The notes under the pieces were generated by a model. The model did not search any database, had not been told where the DNA came from, and saw nothing but the letters and a program-made list of their open reading frames with translations. A program made the position numbers and the translations under genes. 64,000 nucleotides of DNA, taken from contig NZ_JPMI01000275.1 of assembly GCF_000733295.1 (NCBI RefSeq), positions 1 to 64,000 on the forward strand, in the 5' to 3' direction. This DNA is from Archangium violaceum Cb vi76 (GTDB lineage: Bacteria; Myxococcota; Myxococcia; Myxococcales; Myxococcaceae). This document shows, piece by piece, positions 50,197 to 58,820 of the stretch (position 1 is the stretch's first letter; the number at the start of each line of letters is the position of its first letter).

Positions 50197-53100
50197 ATGA
50201 CGAACGAGTCAGCCCAGGCACGTCATGCCCGGAAGCCTGCTTCCCAGGCTCCGCAGTCCCCGGCTCCCACCCCCGAGCCCGCCGATCTCATCGTGCGCTC
50301 GGTGCTGCCGGAGGACCTGTTGGTGGCATTGGAGAGCGAGCGCTCCCTGTACCGCTGGGTGATGCTCAAGGGCGCCGAGGACGTGCGGCTGGAGGACGAG
50401 TCGATGCTCGGCCTCACCCCCCAGCCCGCCGCGGACGCGAGCTGGGGTGGGGGACAGCTCATCGGCTTCCTCCCGGACGAGCGCAAATTCGTGGGGGAGA
50501 TCGTCCACGTGGACCCCACGAACGGGCGCGTCTTCCTCTCCACGCGCTCGTTGAGCCACATCCCTCCCGAGGTGCTCTCCGCCGAGCGCTGGGCCTTCCA
50601 GCCCTATGACTTCTCCGAGGCGCTCCTGGCGGCCTCGCGGGCCTACGACTCGCGCGGGCCCCGGGTGCGCGAGGCGCTGGACCGGGTCCGCGGCACCATC
50701 CCCGACGATGGCGCCGGTCCCTCGCCCGGGCCCGAGGACCTCTGGGAGAAGCCGTGGGCGCTCCTCTGGGGGCCTCCGGGCACGGGCAAGACGGAGACGG
50801 TGGCGCGGCTGCTCGCGCAGGCCATTCAACGCAACCCCAAGGAGCGCATCCTCGCGGTGGCGCCCACCAACCGTGCCGCGGACACGCTCGCGCTGCGGGT
50901 GGCGCGCATGCTGTCCAAGGCCGGGGCCCTGCACGCGCCGGACACCACGTGCCGCATCTTCCGGGGTGGCATCGGCGTGGGCCCGGAGTTGACGAACGCC
51001 TTTCCCGCCGTCCTCCAGGACTCGCGTTACCAGAAGCAGGCGGCGCGCATCGAGTACATGGAGGAGCGCGTGCGCCGCGAGTACCTCGAGGGGGCGCCTC
51101 CCTCGCGGCTGGCCACCGTGAAGGCGGAGCTGCGCAAGGTGCGCGACGGCCTCACGGACGAGACGCTCTTCGTCGCTCGCGAGGGGCACGCCACCCTCAT
51201 GGTGCTCACCGTGCACCGGGCGCTGCGGCTCGTGTCCGAGCTGGAGGGCGCCGAGCGTTTCGACCGGCTGGTGGTGGACGAGGCGGGCATGGTGTCGCGC
51301 GCCGCGGTGGGGCTGCTGGCGCCGATGGCGCGCAAGGTGTTGCTGGGAGGGGACCCGAAGCAGATCGGCCCGGTGAGCCGCGCGCTGGAGGGCGTGGAGC
51401 GGCCGGTGCAGACGTGGATGCGCGGCTCGCCGCTGTCGCACCTGGAGGACGCGAAGGCGGCGGTGGAGTCCTCGCACGTGCTGCTGTTGCGGACGCAGCA
51501 CCGCATGCACCCTCAAATCGGCTCGGTGGTGAGCCACTTCAGCTACGCGGGGATGCTGGAGGACGGTGAGGGCCCGCGCACCCGGCAGCCGAAGACGGTG
51601 GACGTGTACCCGGCGGCGCGAGCGTGCTGGGTGGTGCTGGACGAGGCCACGCGGGACGCGCGCCGCGTCTGTCACGAGCGGGGCGAGTCGGGCCGGGGCT
51701 ACCGGAGGCCCTTCTCGGCGGAGCTGCTGGTGGCCCTGGCCGCGCCCGCGCTGAAGGCGGGGCTCAAGGTGCTGGCGGTGACGCCGTACCGGGCGCAGGC
51801 GGCGCTGCTGCGGGCGCTGGCGCAGCAGAAGGGGTGGAGCGAGTCGCGCTTCCAGGCTTCCACCATCCACCGGCAGCAGGGCACCGAGTACGACGTCGTC
51901 GTGGTGGACACCGTGGCCGCCGGGCGCCCCTTCCCGCCGAGCGAGCTCACCCCCATGCTCAACGTGGCGGCCAGCCGCGCCCGTGAGTACCTCTTCGTCC
52001 TCTCCTCGCGCGCCGAGTCCGAGGCGGCCATCCCCTCGCAGTTGCTGGAGCTGCTGACACCCGTGGCTCCCAGCCTGGAGCCGCGCTTCTCGCTGCAACC
52101 CCTGCTGGTGATGCCGGGCGTGCGCGCGCGGGTGGCGAAGCGGCCCGAGGGGCTGGGGCAGGAGATCGACTCACTGCGGGGCATGGGGCCGCTCTTCACC
52201 CAGGAGCAGGTGGCCCTCTTCGAGCGCCGCTTCGACGAGGGGCACCACCTGGTGCGCGGGGTGGCGGGCAGTGGGAAGACGTACGTGCTGGCGCAGTGGG
52301 TGGCGCGCTACCTCGCCGAGCACCCGGACGCGCGGGTGTTGGTGTCCTTCTTCAACAAGGCGCTGACGCCGTTGCTCTCGCGGCTGCTGGTGGCGGCGAT
52401 GCGGCAGCGGCTCGGCAAGCGGGCGCCGCTGATGACACAGCGGGTGACGCTCATGCACATGACGGGCACGGGCTCCTTCGCGCCGGAGAGCTTCGACGCC
52501 GTCTTCGTGGACGAGGCGCAGGACCTGAGCGCCCCGGAGCTCGCGCACCTGTACTCGCTGGCCCGTCCGCTCTCGCGTGGCGAGGGGCCTCCGCTCAAGG
52601 CCTTCCTGCTCTTCGCGGACGACTCGCAGAACGTGTACGGCAACAGCTCCGTGGAGGCCCTGCGCAAGGAGCTGCCGGACCTCGACTTCACCGGCCGGGT
52701 GCGTGTGCTGCACGAGGCCTTCCGCTCCACGCGCCAGGTGTCCGAGCTGGCCTTCAACGTGGTGTTGGATCCCCTCGGCCTGCACCGGGTGGCCAACCCC
52801 GGCATGCGCGAGTTCATGCGCGCCCACGAGCTGCGCGAGCAGGGCCTGCTGGAGGAGCCGGTACCGGGAGTGGATGGGCTGTACCGGCTGCAAGCCACCG
52901 AGCGCGAGGGCGTGCTGCCGGTGGTGAAGGTCTTCGACTCGGCGCAGGCGGAGGAGGCCTGGCTGGTGCGCGAGGTGAAGCGGCTGAGCCAGGAGGAGGG
53001 CGTGCAGCCCTCGGACGTGCTGGTGGTGGCGCCGGTGCGGCCCGCGCGGCTGGCCGAGGCGCTGGAGCGCGAGGGCTTGAAGGCGGTGGCCTTCGGCGGG

Positions 53101-53412
53101 CGGAGTGGCCAGGACGTGTCCGGCTTCAGCGTGGGGAAGGTGGACTACATCCGGGTGACGACGGCCTTCTCGTGCAAGGGGCACGAGAGCCCGGTGGTGT
53201 TCTTCTGTGGTGTGGACGCGCTGGACGACATGTCGTGGCTGGAGACGAAGCCGGGGCGCACGGAGCGTGAGCTGGAGCGCACGCGCCGCGCGCTCTTCTA
53301 CGTGGGAGCCACGCGGGCCATGGTGCGCCAGTACGTGAGCGGGCTCGCCGGGGCTCGCTTCACACGGACGTCACTCGCGTACGCGCGGGCGCTCGCGCGC
53401 GGTGTCCGGTGA
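50197..53412 (+). CDS. Double SF1 helicase protein (Upf1-like plus UvrD-like)
   Basis: 1071 residues from ATG 50197. First module, about 150-620: Upf1/Dna2-like SF1B helicase with Walker A GPPGTGKTE (192-200), VDEAG, GGDPKQIGPV and the C-terminal QGTEYDVVVVDTV and NVAASRARE motifs. Second module, about 665-1060: UvrD-like SF1A core with VAGSGKTY (689-696), FVDEAQDLS, FADDSQNVYG, EAFRSTRQ and TTAFSCKGHESPVVF. Both ATP sites look intact. An N-terminal 60-190 region holds a beta-type DNA-binding-like domain. A tandem of two helicases of different SF1 types in one chain is unusual. DNA repair or defence role is open; no nuclease motif seen. Confidence 0.85.
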   Translation: MTNESAQARHARKPASQAPQSPAPTPEPADLIVRSVLPEDLLVALESERSLYRWVMLKGAEDVRLEDESMLGLTPQPAADASWGGGQLIGFLPDERKFVGEIVHVDPTNGRVFLSTRSLSHIPPEVLSAERWAFQPYDFSEALLAASRAYDSRGPRVREALDRVRGTIPDDGAGPSPGPEDLWEKPWALLWGPPGTGKTETVARLLAQAIQRNPKERILAVAPTNRAADTLALRVARMLSKAGALHAPDTTCRIFRGGIGVGPELTNAFPAVLQDSRYQKQAARIEYMEERVRREYLEGAPPSRLATVKAELRKVRDGLTDETLFVAREGHATLMVLTVHRALRLVSELEGAERFDRLVVDEAGMVSRAAVGLLAPMARKVLLGGDPKQIGPVSRALEGVERPVQTWMRGSPLSHLEDAKAAVESSHVLLLRTQHRMHPQIGSVVSHFSYAGMLEDGEGPRTRQPKTVDVYPAARACWVVLDEATRDARRVCHERGESGRGYRRPFSAELLVALAAPALKAGLKVLAVTPYRAQAALLRALAQQKGWSESRFQASTIHRQQGTEYDVVVVDTVAAGRPFPPSELTPMLNVAASRAREYLFVLSSRAESEAAIPSQLLELLTPVAPSLEPRFSLQPLLVMPGVRARVAKRPEGLGQEIDSLRGMGPLFTQEQVALFERRFDEGHHLVRGVAGSGKTYVLAQWVARYLAEHPDARVLVSFFNKALTPLLSRLLVAAMRQRLGKRAPLMTQRVTLMHMTGTGSFAPESFDAVFVDEAQDLSAPELAHLYSLARPLSRGEGPPLKAFLLFADDSQNVYGNSSVEALRKELPDLDFTGRVRVLHEAFRSTRQVSELAFNVVLDPLGLHRVANPGMREFMRAHELREQGLLEEPVPGVDGLYRLQATEREGVLPVVKVFDSAQAEEAWLVREVKRLSQEEGVQPSDVLVVAPVRPARLAEALEREGLKAVAFGGRSGQDVSGFSVGKVDYIRVTTAFSCKGHESPVVFFCGVDALDDMSWLETKPGRTERELERTRRALFYVGATRAMVRQYVSGLAGARFTRTSLAYARALARGVR

Positions 53413-53423
53413 GCCCCCGACAA

Positions 53424-53483
53424 GACCTGCCAGGTGCATCTTGGTTTTCTGCCCGTTTCCGACCTGGTAGGTCCCAGGTTTTC
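53424..53483 (+). promoter_or_regulatory. Alternative hairpins upstream of mbtH-like gene (possible attenuator)
   Basis: GACCTGCCAGGT (53424-53435) can pair along 12 bp with ACCTGGTAGGTC (53462-53473, one G-U). The second arm can instead fold with CCAGGT (53474-53479) into a 6-bp stem followed by TTTT. The two structures exclude each other, as in attenuators. A third hairpin, CCAACC-TTTGA-GGTTGG, is at 53505-53521. Confidence 0.45.
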
Positions 53484-53592
53484 GCGGCCCTCCGCGCTTC
53501 CGGCCCAACCTTTGAGGTTGGCGGGGGGTACCCCTTCCCGGTCGCTCAGACGCACATTGACCCCCCGGGGGCCGCCGGGTGAAATTGAGGCC

Positions 53593-53808
53593 ATGAGCGA
53601 TACCGAGGACACCCAGCAGTACAAGGTCGTGGTCAACCACGAGGAGCAGTACTCCATCTGGCCGGCCGACCGGGAGAACGCCCCCGGCTGGAAGGACGCC
53701 GGCAAGTCGGGCACCAAGGCCGAGTGCCTCGAGCACATCAAGCAGGTGTGGACGGACATGCGTCCGCTGAGCCTGCGCAAGAAGATGGACGCGCAGAAGG
53801 GCTCCTGA
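53593..53808 (+). CDS. MbtH-like protein (orphan)
   Basis: 71 residues with the MbtH signature: [22 protein letters not shown], then [19 protein letters not shown]. MbtH proteins bind and activate adenylation domains of non-ribosomal peptide synthetases. No NRPS, siderophore or tailoring gene is present anywhere in the window, so this is an orphan copy that could serve synthetases elsewhere. Preceded by a leader with alternative hairpins. Start ATG 53593 fits the family length. Confidence 0.92.
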   Translation: MSDTEDTQQYKVVVNHEEQYSIWPADRENAPGWKDAGKSGTKAECLEHIKQVWTDMRPLSLRKKMDAQKGS

Positions 53809-53835
53809 CGCGCCCGCCCGGGCTCGCTTCCGGGT

Positions 53836-54204
53836 TCACTTCGGAGTGGCGGTGCCGGACATCAGGAAGGCGCGCAGCCGCTCCGGAGGGCAGGGCTTGA
53901 GCAGCACGGTGACGTGGGGCGGGATGATGTCCCGCGAGGGCAGCTGGGTGGTATGCAGGCCGCAGCGCAGGTGGGGCGTGCGGGCCCTCAAGGCGGCCAG
54001 CAAGGACAGCCCGTCCATGCCCGGGAGGATGTACGCGGCGATGACGACCGAGGGCGGTTCTTCTTCCGCCATCCGCAGCGCCTCTTCACCGCTGGTCGCC
54101 ATGCGCTTGGTGCCCGGCATGTCCCGCAGGAGCCGGCGCAGCGCGGAGAGCTGGAGCGGATCCTCGTCGACGAAGAGGTAGGAGGGCAGGGTGTCCACGG
54201 TCAT
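53836..54204 (-). CDS. Degenerate receiver-domain protein
   Basis: 122 residues from ATG 54204. Receiver fold with the early acidic cluster (FVDEDPLQLSALRRLL) and the conserved Lys (VLLKPCPPERL), but the phospho-acceptor position is Ala: VVIAAYILPGMDG where family members read LLDLxLPGMDG. It therefore cannot be phosphorylated in the usual way and may act as a phosphorylation-independent regulator. Divergent from an XRE-type regulator (125-bp spacer). Confidence 0.75.
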   Translation of the reverse strand: MTVDTLPSYLFVDEDPLQLSALRRLLRDMPGTKRMATSGEEALRMAEEEPPSVVIAAYILPGMDGLSLLAALRARTPHLRCGLHTTQLPSRDIIPPHVTVLLKPCPPERLRAFLMSGTATPK

Positions 54205-54329
54205 CCGGGACCTCCAGGACCCGGTATGTAACGTGACGGGTCCTCGGACGTAGATACTACCCCAGTCGTCCTGGGAAACCAACCTCCCGAGTCATATTGC
54301 CACCGGTGAACCACTCGGGTCCCGGGACA

Positions 54330-54701
54330 ATGGCAAAAAAGCTCGCAACCAGGTTGGGAGAGAGCGCGCGCGCAGCCCGGCAGCGCCTCAACCTCACACA
54401 GGAAGACGTGGCGGAGCGCATAGGTATCGCCACGGAGGTGTACGGGCGGCTGGAGCGAGGCAACATGCTTCCGAGCGTTCCCACTTTTCGCAAGCTGTGC
54501 GCCGTGCTCGGCCTGTCCGCGGACGAGGCCCTGGGTCTCACCAACGAGAATCCCCTGCCCTGGACGCCTCCGGCTCCCTCTCCCGAGGCGAGTGAGCCCG
54601 CGGAGCTGCGCCGTCTGCTGCGGCGCGCCCGCCAGTTGGATCGCAACTCGCTCCGGGTGCTGAGCCTCGTGGCCGCGCATCTGGGGCAGAAGTTGGGGTA
54701 G
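54330..54701 (+). CDS. XRE-family helix-turn-helix regulator
   Basis: 123 residues. HTH at about 10-65 (ARAARQRLNLTQEDVAERIG, EVYGRLERGNMLPSVPTFRK), the Cro/CI-type DNA-binding domain, followed by a Pro-rich linker and a C-terminal helix (LRRLLRRARQLDRNSLRVLS) likely for dimerisation. Single-domain regulator with no ligand domain. Convergent with the DUF790 gene (14-bp gap) and divergent from the degenerate receiver, which may be its target. Confidence 0.9.
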   Translation: MAKKLATRLGESARAARQRLNLTQEDVAERIGIATEVYGRLERGNMLPSVPTFRKLCAVLGLSADEALGLTNENPLPWTPPAPSPEASEPAELRRLLRRARQLDRNSLRVLSLVAAHLGQKLG

Positions 54702-54715
54702 GGAGGGAGCCTGTC

Positions 54716-55900
54716 TCACGGTGAGAGCCTCGCGCGCAGCCGCTTCGCCGATGGGAATCCATGGAAGAGCACCACTTGTGGATGTGCCTCCAACAGCGCG
54801 CGTTCCTGGGCATCCTTCGCCAGCGCCCGATCCACCCCCAGCAGCAGTCCCGCGTCTGGACGCGAGCGCAGCTCCTCCATTCTCCTCGACAACGGGCCCG
54901 CATGCCATGCGTGGAAGAGTTCCAGTGCCACCTCGCGTCCCGTCTGTTTGTGACGGAACGTGAGATCCGGCACGCACAACCCGGCTGCTCCCGTGTGGCG
55001 GGGCAGGGGCAGCAGGTCCAGCTCCCAGTCCGCGTCGTCGAAGCCCCCGGCCAGCGTGGCCACCTCGGGCGGGATGTGGCCCAGCGCGGAGCCGTGGGGT
55101 GACACCAGCGGATCCTTCTCGTCCAGCACCAGCGTCACCCTCCGCCGGGGGCTCTCCAGGGAGGCGGTGAGCTGCCAGCGCTCCAGCACGGGCACCACGG
55201 ACAGGAAGCTCGCCAGTTGCAGCCCGTACTTCTTCTGGAGCGCGAGCATGGCCCCGGGGCCCTCCACCTCCAGCACCCAGTCCTCGCCCTCGCGCCGCAC
55301 CTCGGCCACCAGCCGGCAGAACTTCAGCCAGCGCAGCACCTTGCGCACCCGCAGCAGCTCCGGTGCCTTCGCCCGCAGCGTCAGCCGCCGCGCGTCGAAG
55401 AGGGGGCCCTGTGCCAGCGCCAGGTTGTAGCGATCCAGCAGCTCCGCGGACGTCAGTGCCTCCCAGCCCCGCAACCTGCGATGGCCTGGAAGGTCGGCGT
55501 AGAGGGCCTCGCGCAGCTCGGGCAGCGGGCGCGGGAAGGCCTCCGACAGCCGGGCCTCGTAGGCCTCCACCGTCGCGTCCGAGGGCAGTGAGCGCAGCAC
55601 CCGGGCCGCCTCGCGGAAGGCCGTGGCGCGCGCCTCGGCGATGCCCTCCGAGGGCTCGTCGAAGAGCATCCGGTCCACCAGCAGCTTCACCAGCCCCCGC
55701 GCCACCTTGGGACGGGTGTGCGCACCGGCCCGCAGCGCGAGCGTCTCCTCGATGTCGTCGCGCGAACGTCCGGCTCCCGCCGCCACCTCGGCGATGAGCT
55801 CCGTGGCCAGGGTCCGCAGCGCCAGGTCCTCCCGCTTCACGAAGGAGGGGCGCAGCTTCCCGTCGCGCACGCGGAAGAGGAGCAGCTCGCGCGTCAGCAC
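54716..55900 (-). CDS. DUF790/Bax1-type nuclease, partner of XPB
   Basis: 394 residues from GTG 55900. Matches DUF790 (Bax1, binding partner of archaeal XPB): opening LTRELLLFRVRDGKLRPSFV, helical middle with ALYADLPGHRRLRGWEALT and SAELLDRYNLALAQGPLF, and a C-terminal nuclease-like core with VPDLTFRHKQTGREVALELF. In archaea Bax1 is a structure-specific nuclease that works with the XPB helicase in repair. Overlaps the 3' end of the XPB gene by 7 bp, so the two are co-translated. Confidence 0.85.
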   Translation of the reverse strand: MLTRELLLFRVRDGKLRPSFVKREDLALRTLATELIAEVAAGAGRSRDDIEETLALRAGAHTRPKVARGLVKLLVDRMLFDEPSEGIAEARATAFREAARVLRSLPSDATVEAYEARLSEAFPRPLPELREALYADLPGHRRLRGWEALTSAELLDRYNLALAQGPLFDARRLTLRAKAPELLRVRKVLRWLKFCRLVAEVRREGEDWVLEVEGPGAMLALQKKYGLQLASFLSVVPVLERWQLTASLESPRRRVTLVLDEKDPLVSPHGSALGHIPPEVATLAGGFDDADWELDLLPLPRHTGAAGLCVPDLTFRHKQTGREVALELFHAWHAGPLSRRMEELRSRPDAGLLLGVDRALAKDAQERALLEAHPQVVLFHGFPSAKRLRARLSP

Positions 55901-57279
55901 GCCTCGCCCTCCTCTTCCTGGTAGGCGCGGTGCTGGCGCCGCCGCTCGCTGATGGAGGCCTCGGCCGTCTGCGCCGAGCACACCTCGTACAGCAGCGCGC
56001 GCTTGCCCGGGCGCTGGCGCAGGATTCTTCCCAGCCGTTGCACGTGCTCGCGCACGCTGCCACTGCCGCTGAGCACCACGCCCACCCGCGCCTCCGGGAC
56101 GTCCACGCCCTCGTTGAGGACCCTCGAGGTGAGCAGCACCGGCAGCTCTCCACTGGCGAAGGCGCCGAGCAGCGCCTTGCGTTCGGGCACCGGCGTGTGG
56201 TGCGTCAGCGCGGGCAACAGCAGCCGCCGCGCCAGCGTGTACACCGTCTCGTTGTCGTCGGTGAAGACGATGACGCGATCCTCGCGGTGCTCCAGGAGGA
56301 TGCGCCACAGTACGTCCTGCTTGGCGCTCGAGGTGAGGGCGATGCGGCGCTGCTCGCGGTAGCCCCGGTAGGCCGCGCGCCCTTCCTCCGTGCGCTGGCT
56401 CTCCGCGAGGAAGCGCGCCCAGCCCTCCGGCACGTCGAAGCGGATGCCCCGCTGGCGGATGAAGCCGAGGTAGCGCGCACGTGCCTCGTCATGCCGCGCC
56501 TGCTCCTCGGGCGTGAGGGGCACCTCCACCCGGCGCACCTCGTAGGGGGCCAGGTAGCGGCCCTGCAACTCGCGGATGTCCGTGCGGTGCACCAGCGGCC
56601 CCAGCAGCTCCGCGCACACGCGCTCGCCGCCGTCGGTGCGCTCCAGCGTGGCGGTGAGGCCCAGCCGGTACGGCGCCAGCGAGCCCTCGGCGATGAAGCG
56701 GTAGCTGGGCGCCGGCAGGTGGTGGCACTCGTCGCAGATGAGGAAGCCGAAGCGGTTGCCGTGGAACTCCGTCTGCATCGCCGCCGAGTCGTACGTCGTC
56801 ACCGTCAGCGGCTGCCGGTCACTCACCCCGCCTCCCAGCATCCCCACCGGCATGCCCAGGTGCTTGGACAGCACGCCCTGCCACTGCGTCATCAAGTCCA
56901 ACGTGGGGACGACCACCAGGGTCGGCCGCTTCACCCGGGCGATGGCCAGCACCGCCAGCAACGTCTTGCCCGCGCCGGTGGGCAGCTCCACCAGCCCCCG
57001 CCCACCCGCGCCGCTCCAGGCCTCCAGCGCCGCCTTCTGGTGGGGGAAGGGCTCGATGGGCGTGGCCAGCCCCACCTCCAGCGGCTCGAAGCGCTTCGCC
57101 CGGTCCTCGTAGGGCAGACCCAGCTCGCGCAGCCTCAGCACCACTTCCCGGTAGTGCCGCGCCGCCGCCCGGTACACCCCGGTGCGCGTATCCCGCTGGA
57201 ACACGGCACGCAGGGTGTCGTCTTCCGGCAGCGTGGGCGCCACCAGGGTGCCGCAGTCGAAGTGGAGCTCGGTGGCCAT
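55894..57279 (-). CDS. XPB-like SF2 DNA helicase
   Basis: 461 residues from ATG 57279; the longer frame to 57363 has poor codon structure. SF2 helicase motifs: PHQKAALEAW, Walker A ELPTGAGKT, DECHH box in ICDECHHLPAPSYR, LTATLERTDG, FTDDNETVY, TSRVLNEGVDVPEA and QRLGRILRQRPGK. N-terminal damage-recognition-like part about 1-75. Operon with the Bax1-like nuclease (7-bp overlap), the pair known from archaea and some bacteria. Likely opens DNA for repair. Confidence 0.9.
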   Translation of the reverse strand: MATELHFDCGTLVAPTLPEDDTLRAVFQRDTRTGVYRAAARHYREVVLRLRELGLPYEDRAKRFEPLEVGLATPIEPFPHQKAALEAWSGAGGRGLVELPTGAGKTLLAVLAIARVKRPTLVVVPTLDLMTQWQGVLSKHLGMPVGMLGGGVSDRQPLTVTTYDSAAMQTEFHGNRFGFLICDECHHLPAPSYRFIAEGSLAPYRLGLTATLERTDGGERVCAELLGPLVHRTDIRELQGRYLAPYEVRRVEVPLTPEEQARHDEARARYLGFIRQRGIRFDVPEGWARFLAESQRTEEGRAAYRGYREQRRIALTSSAKQDVLWRILLEHREDRVIVFTDDNETVYTLARRLLLPALTHHTPVPERKALLGAFASGELPVLLTSRVLNEGVDVPEARVGVVLSGSGSVREHVQRLGRILRQRPGKRALLYEVCSAQTAEASISERRRQHRAYQEEEGEAC

Positions 57280-57579
57280 CAGGTCGGGAACGGGTGAGCA
57301 ACCGGGAGTAACCCGATCTCCGAGCCAACGCCAGAGCATGACTTTCGAGGTTGGCTCACTCATGGTCCGCAGGATGCTCGGAGAGGAATCTTACAGGGGC
57401 TTCACAGGCTGACGGTCGACAACAATGCCAGAAATCTTACATTCCCGGTATTGCCGGGAGTCTTTTCGGGGACCCCATGGCTTCCCACCGTCGAGGTGGG
57501 GTGCTGGCGGGGGAACGAGGGCTCGGACCTCCTCCCACCTGCGTCGGGCCTTCCAGGGCGCTACCCTTCATCCATCTCC
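57280..57579. other. Intergenic region with a small hairpin
   Basis: About 300 bp between the divergent XPB gene and the receiver gene. Contains TCCCGG-TATTG-CCGGGA (57443-57459) followed by GTCTTTTC, a weak terminator-like structure on the plus strand. No coding potential seen. Confidence 0.45.
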
Positions 57580-57987
57580 ATGCGCCGCATCGTCATCCTC
57601 AGCCCGCACCGTCCCTCCCGAGAGCTGCTCTCGCGTCTCCTGTCGGAGCCGGGCCTGTCCGTCGCCGCCATGTCGGATGCGGACGAGGCGCTGGACTCCA
57701 TCGCCGACGAGGAGCCGGCCCTGGTGGTGGTGGACGCGCGGCGGCCGGACGAGGACCACCCCCTGCTGCTGGGGCTGCTCAAGCGGCGCTACCCGCGTCA
57801 GCCGCTCATCACCCTGGTGCCCGGACGCCTGCGCGTCTTCGACGGCAGCGAGGAGCGGGTGCGCGACGTGCGGGACGGCTCGGCCGAGGGACTCCACCTG
57901 CTGCTCAGTGAGCTGCAGCGGGCCACGCGTGACTTGCTCGCCCAGCACCTGCTGCGGATGTTGCGGCCTCCCACCGGCGAGGCCTGA
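57580..57987 (+). CDS. Receiver-like single-domain protein
   Basis: 135 residues. Receiver-like fold: VILSPHRPSRELLSRLL, then ALVVVDARRPDEDH with an Asp at the phospho-acceptor position. The early acidic pair and the conserved Lys are not evident, so phosphotransfer is doubtful. C-terminal helix DLLAQHLLRMLRPP. Similar in kind to the degenerate receiver at 53836. No kinase nearby. Confidence 0.6.
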   Translation: MRRIVILSPHRPSRELLSRLLSEPGLSVAAMSDADEALDSIADEEPALVVVDARRPDEDHPLLLGLLKRRYPRQPLITLVPGRLRVFDGSEERVRDVRDGSAEGLHLLLSELQRATRDLLAQHLLRMLRPPTGEA

Positions 57988-58011
57988 GCCGCGCGCCGCC
58001 GGGCGCTGGAA

Positions 58012-58482
58012 TCAGTGCAGCAGGCCGTCTCCCGCGGGCGGGGCGGACTCACCGTGGGCGACCTTCAGCGGGGCGAGCCGCTCCAGGTGCTCGCGCTCCA
58101 CGCGGGTACCGGTGGTGGGGAGGCCGAGGCCCTGCTCGGACCACTCGGGCAGGAAGAGCAGGGGCTGGGCCTCGCCGTTGTAGCCGAGCTGGACGAGCTG
58201 CTCCGGCTCGAAGGTGCGGCAGCGCTGGGCGCAGCAGGGGAAGGCCGCGAGGACGCGGTAGAGGCCCTCGGGAGGCAGGGGCTCGAGGTGCTCGGCCCAG
58301 GAGGCGTCCGGCAGCGTGGTGCCGCGCGCATGCCAGCGAGCCTGGTTGGCTGCCCAGCCGCTGGGCAGGTAGAGGCCGGGGCCCGGGTCGCCGTGGTTGT
58401 GGAAGTAGACGAGCCGGCCGGCGGGGATGTGCGTGCCGAGCGCGCGGCGGGTGCGGTACAGGCCGCAGGGGGGAAGGCTCAT
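58012..58482 (-). CDS. Hypothetical protein
   Basis: 156 residues from ATG 58482. Good codon structure. Sequence is rich in Pro, Leu and aromatic residues (LVYFHNHGDPGPGLYLPSGW, CCAQRCRTFEPEQLVQLGYN, LLFLPEWSEQGLGLP). No signal peptide or membrane segment, no motif I know. Convergent with the receiver-like gene. Its GDPGPGLYLP and CCAQRC segments may mark a small binding domain. Confidence 0.65.
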   Translation of the reverse strand: MSLPPCGLYRTRRALGTHIPAGRLVYFHNHGDPGPGLYLPSGWAANQARWHARGTTLPDASWAEHLEPLPPEGLYRVLAAFPCCAQRCRTFEPEQLVQLGYNGEAQPLLFLPEWSEQGLGLPTTGTRVEREHLERLAPLKVAHGESAPPAGDGLLH

Positions 58483-58820
58483 GGCGGAGTTGTAGTGCGG
58501 TTGGGAAAGGATTTTCCCTCTCCACGGAGTTTTTTCCGGCTCCCGCATTCCCCTTCGTCGTCCCATACACGGGACGGTTCTCCAAACCCCTGGAATCACG
58601 AGGAGCGCGTCCGTGCGAGGGCGTCGGCATGGCGTGTGCTCATGCCTCCCTGCGCAGGACGGGGCGGTGCTGCTGGACGGGGTTGGATGGGGTGGGGTGG
58701 GCGGTACCGTGGGGGGCCTCGCGACGGGGCGGTGGTGCGGGGGTTGGGGGCGGATGGACCGCCCGTCGCGGGGTAGGTGGGGGAGGGCGAGGGGTCGCCC
58801 TGTGTGGAAGCCCGGCCGGG
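58483..58820. other. Non-coding region with a G-rich tract
   Basis: 338 bp between two minus-strand genes. 58676-58800 on the plus strand is dominated by runs of G (GGGGTTGG, GGGGTGGGGTGGG, GGGGGG, GGGGGTTGGGGG) with quadruplex-forming potential. No gene is supported on either strand. Confidence 0.55.
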
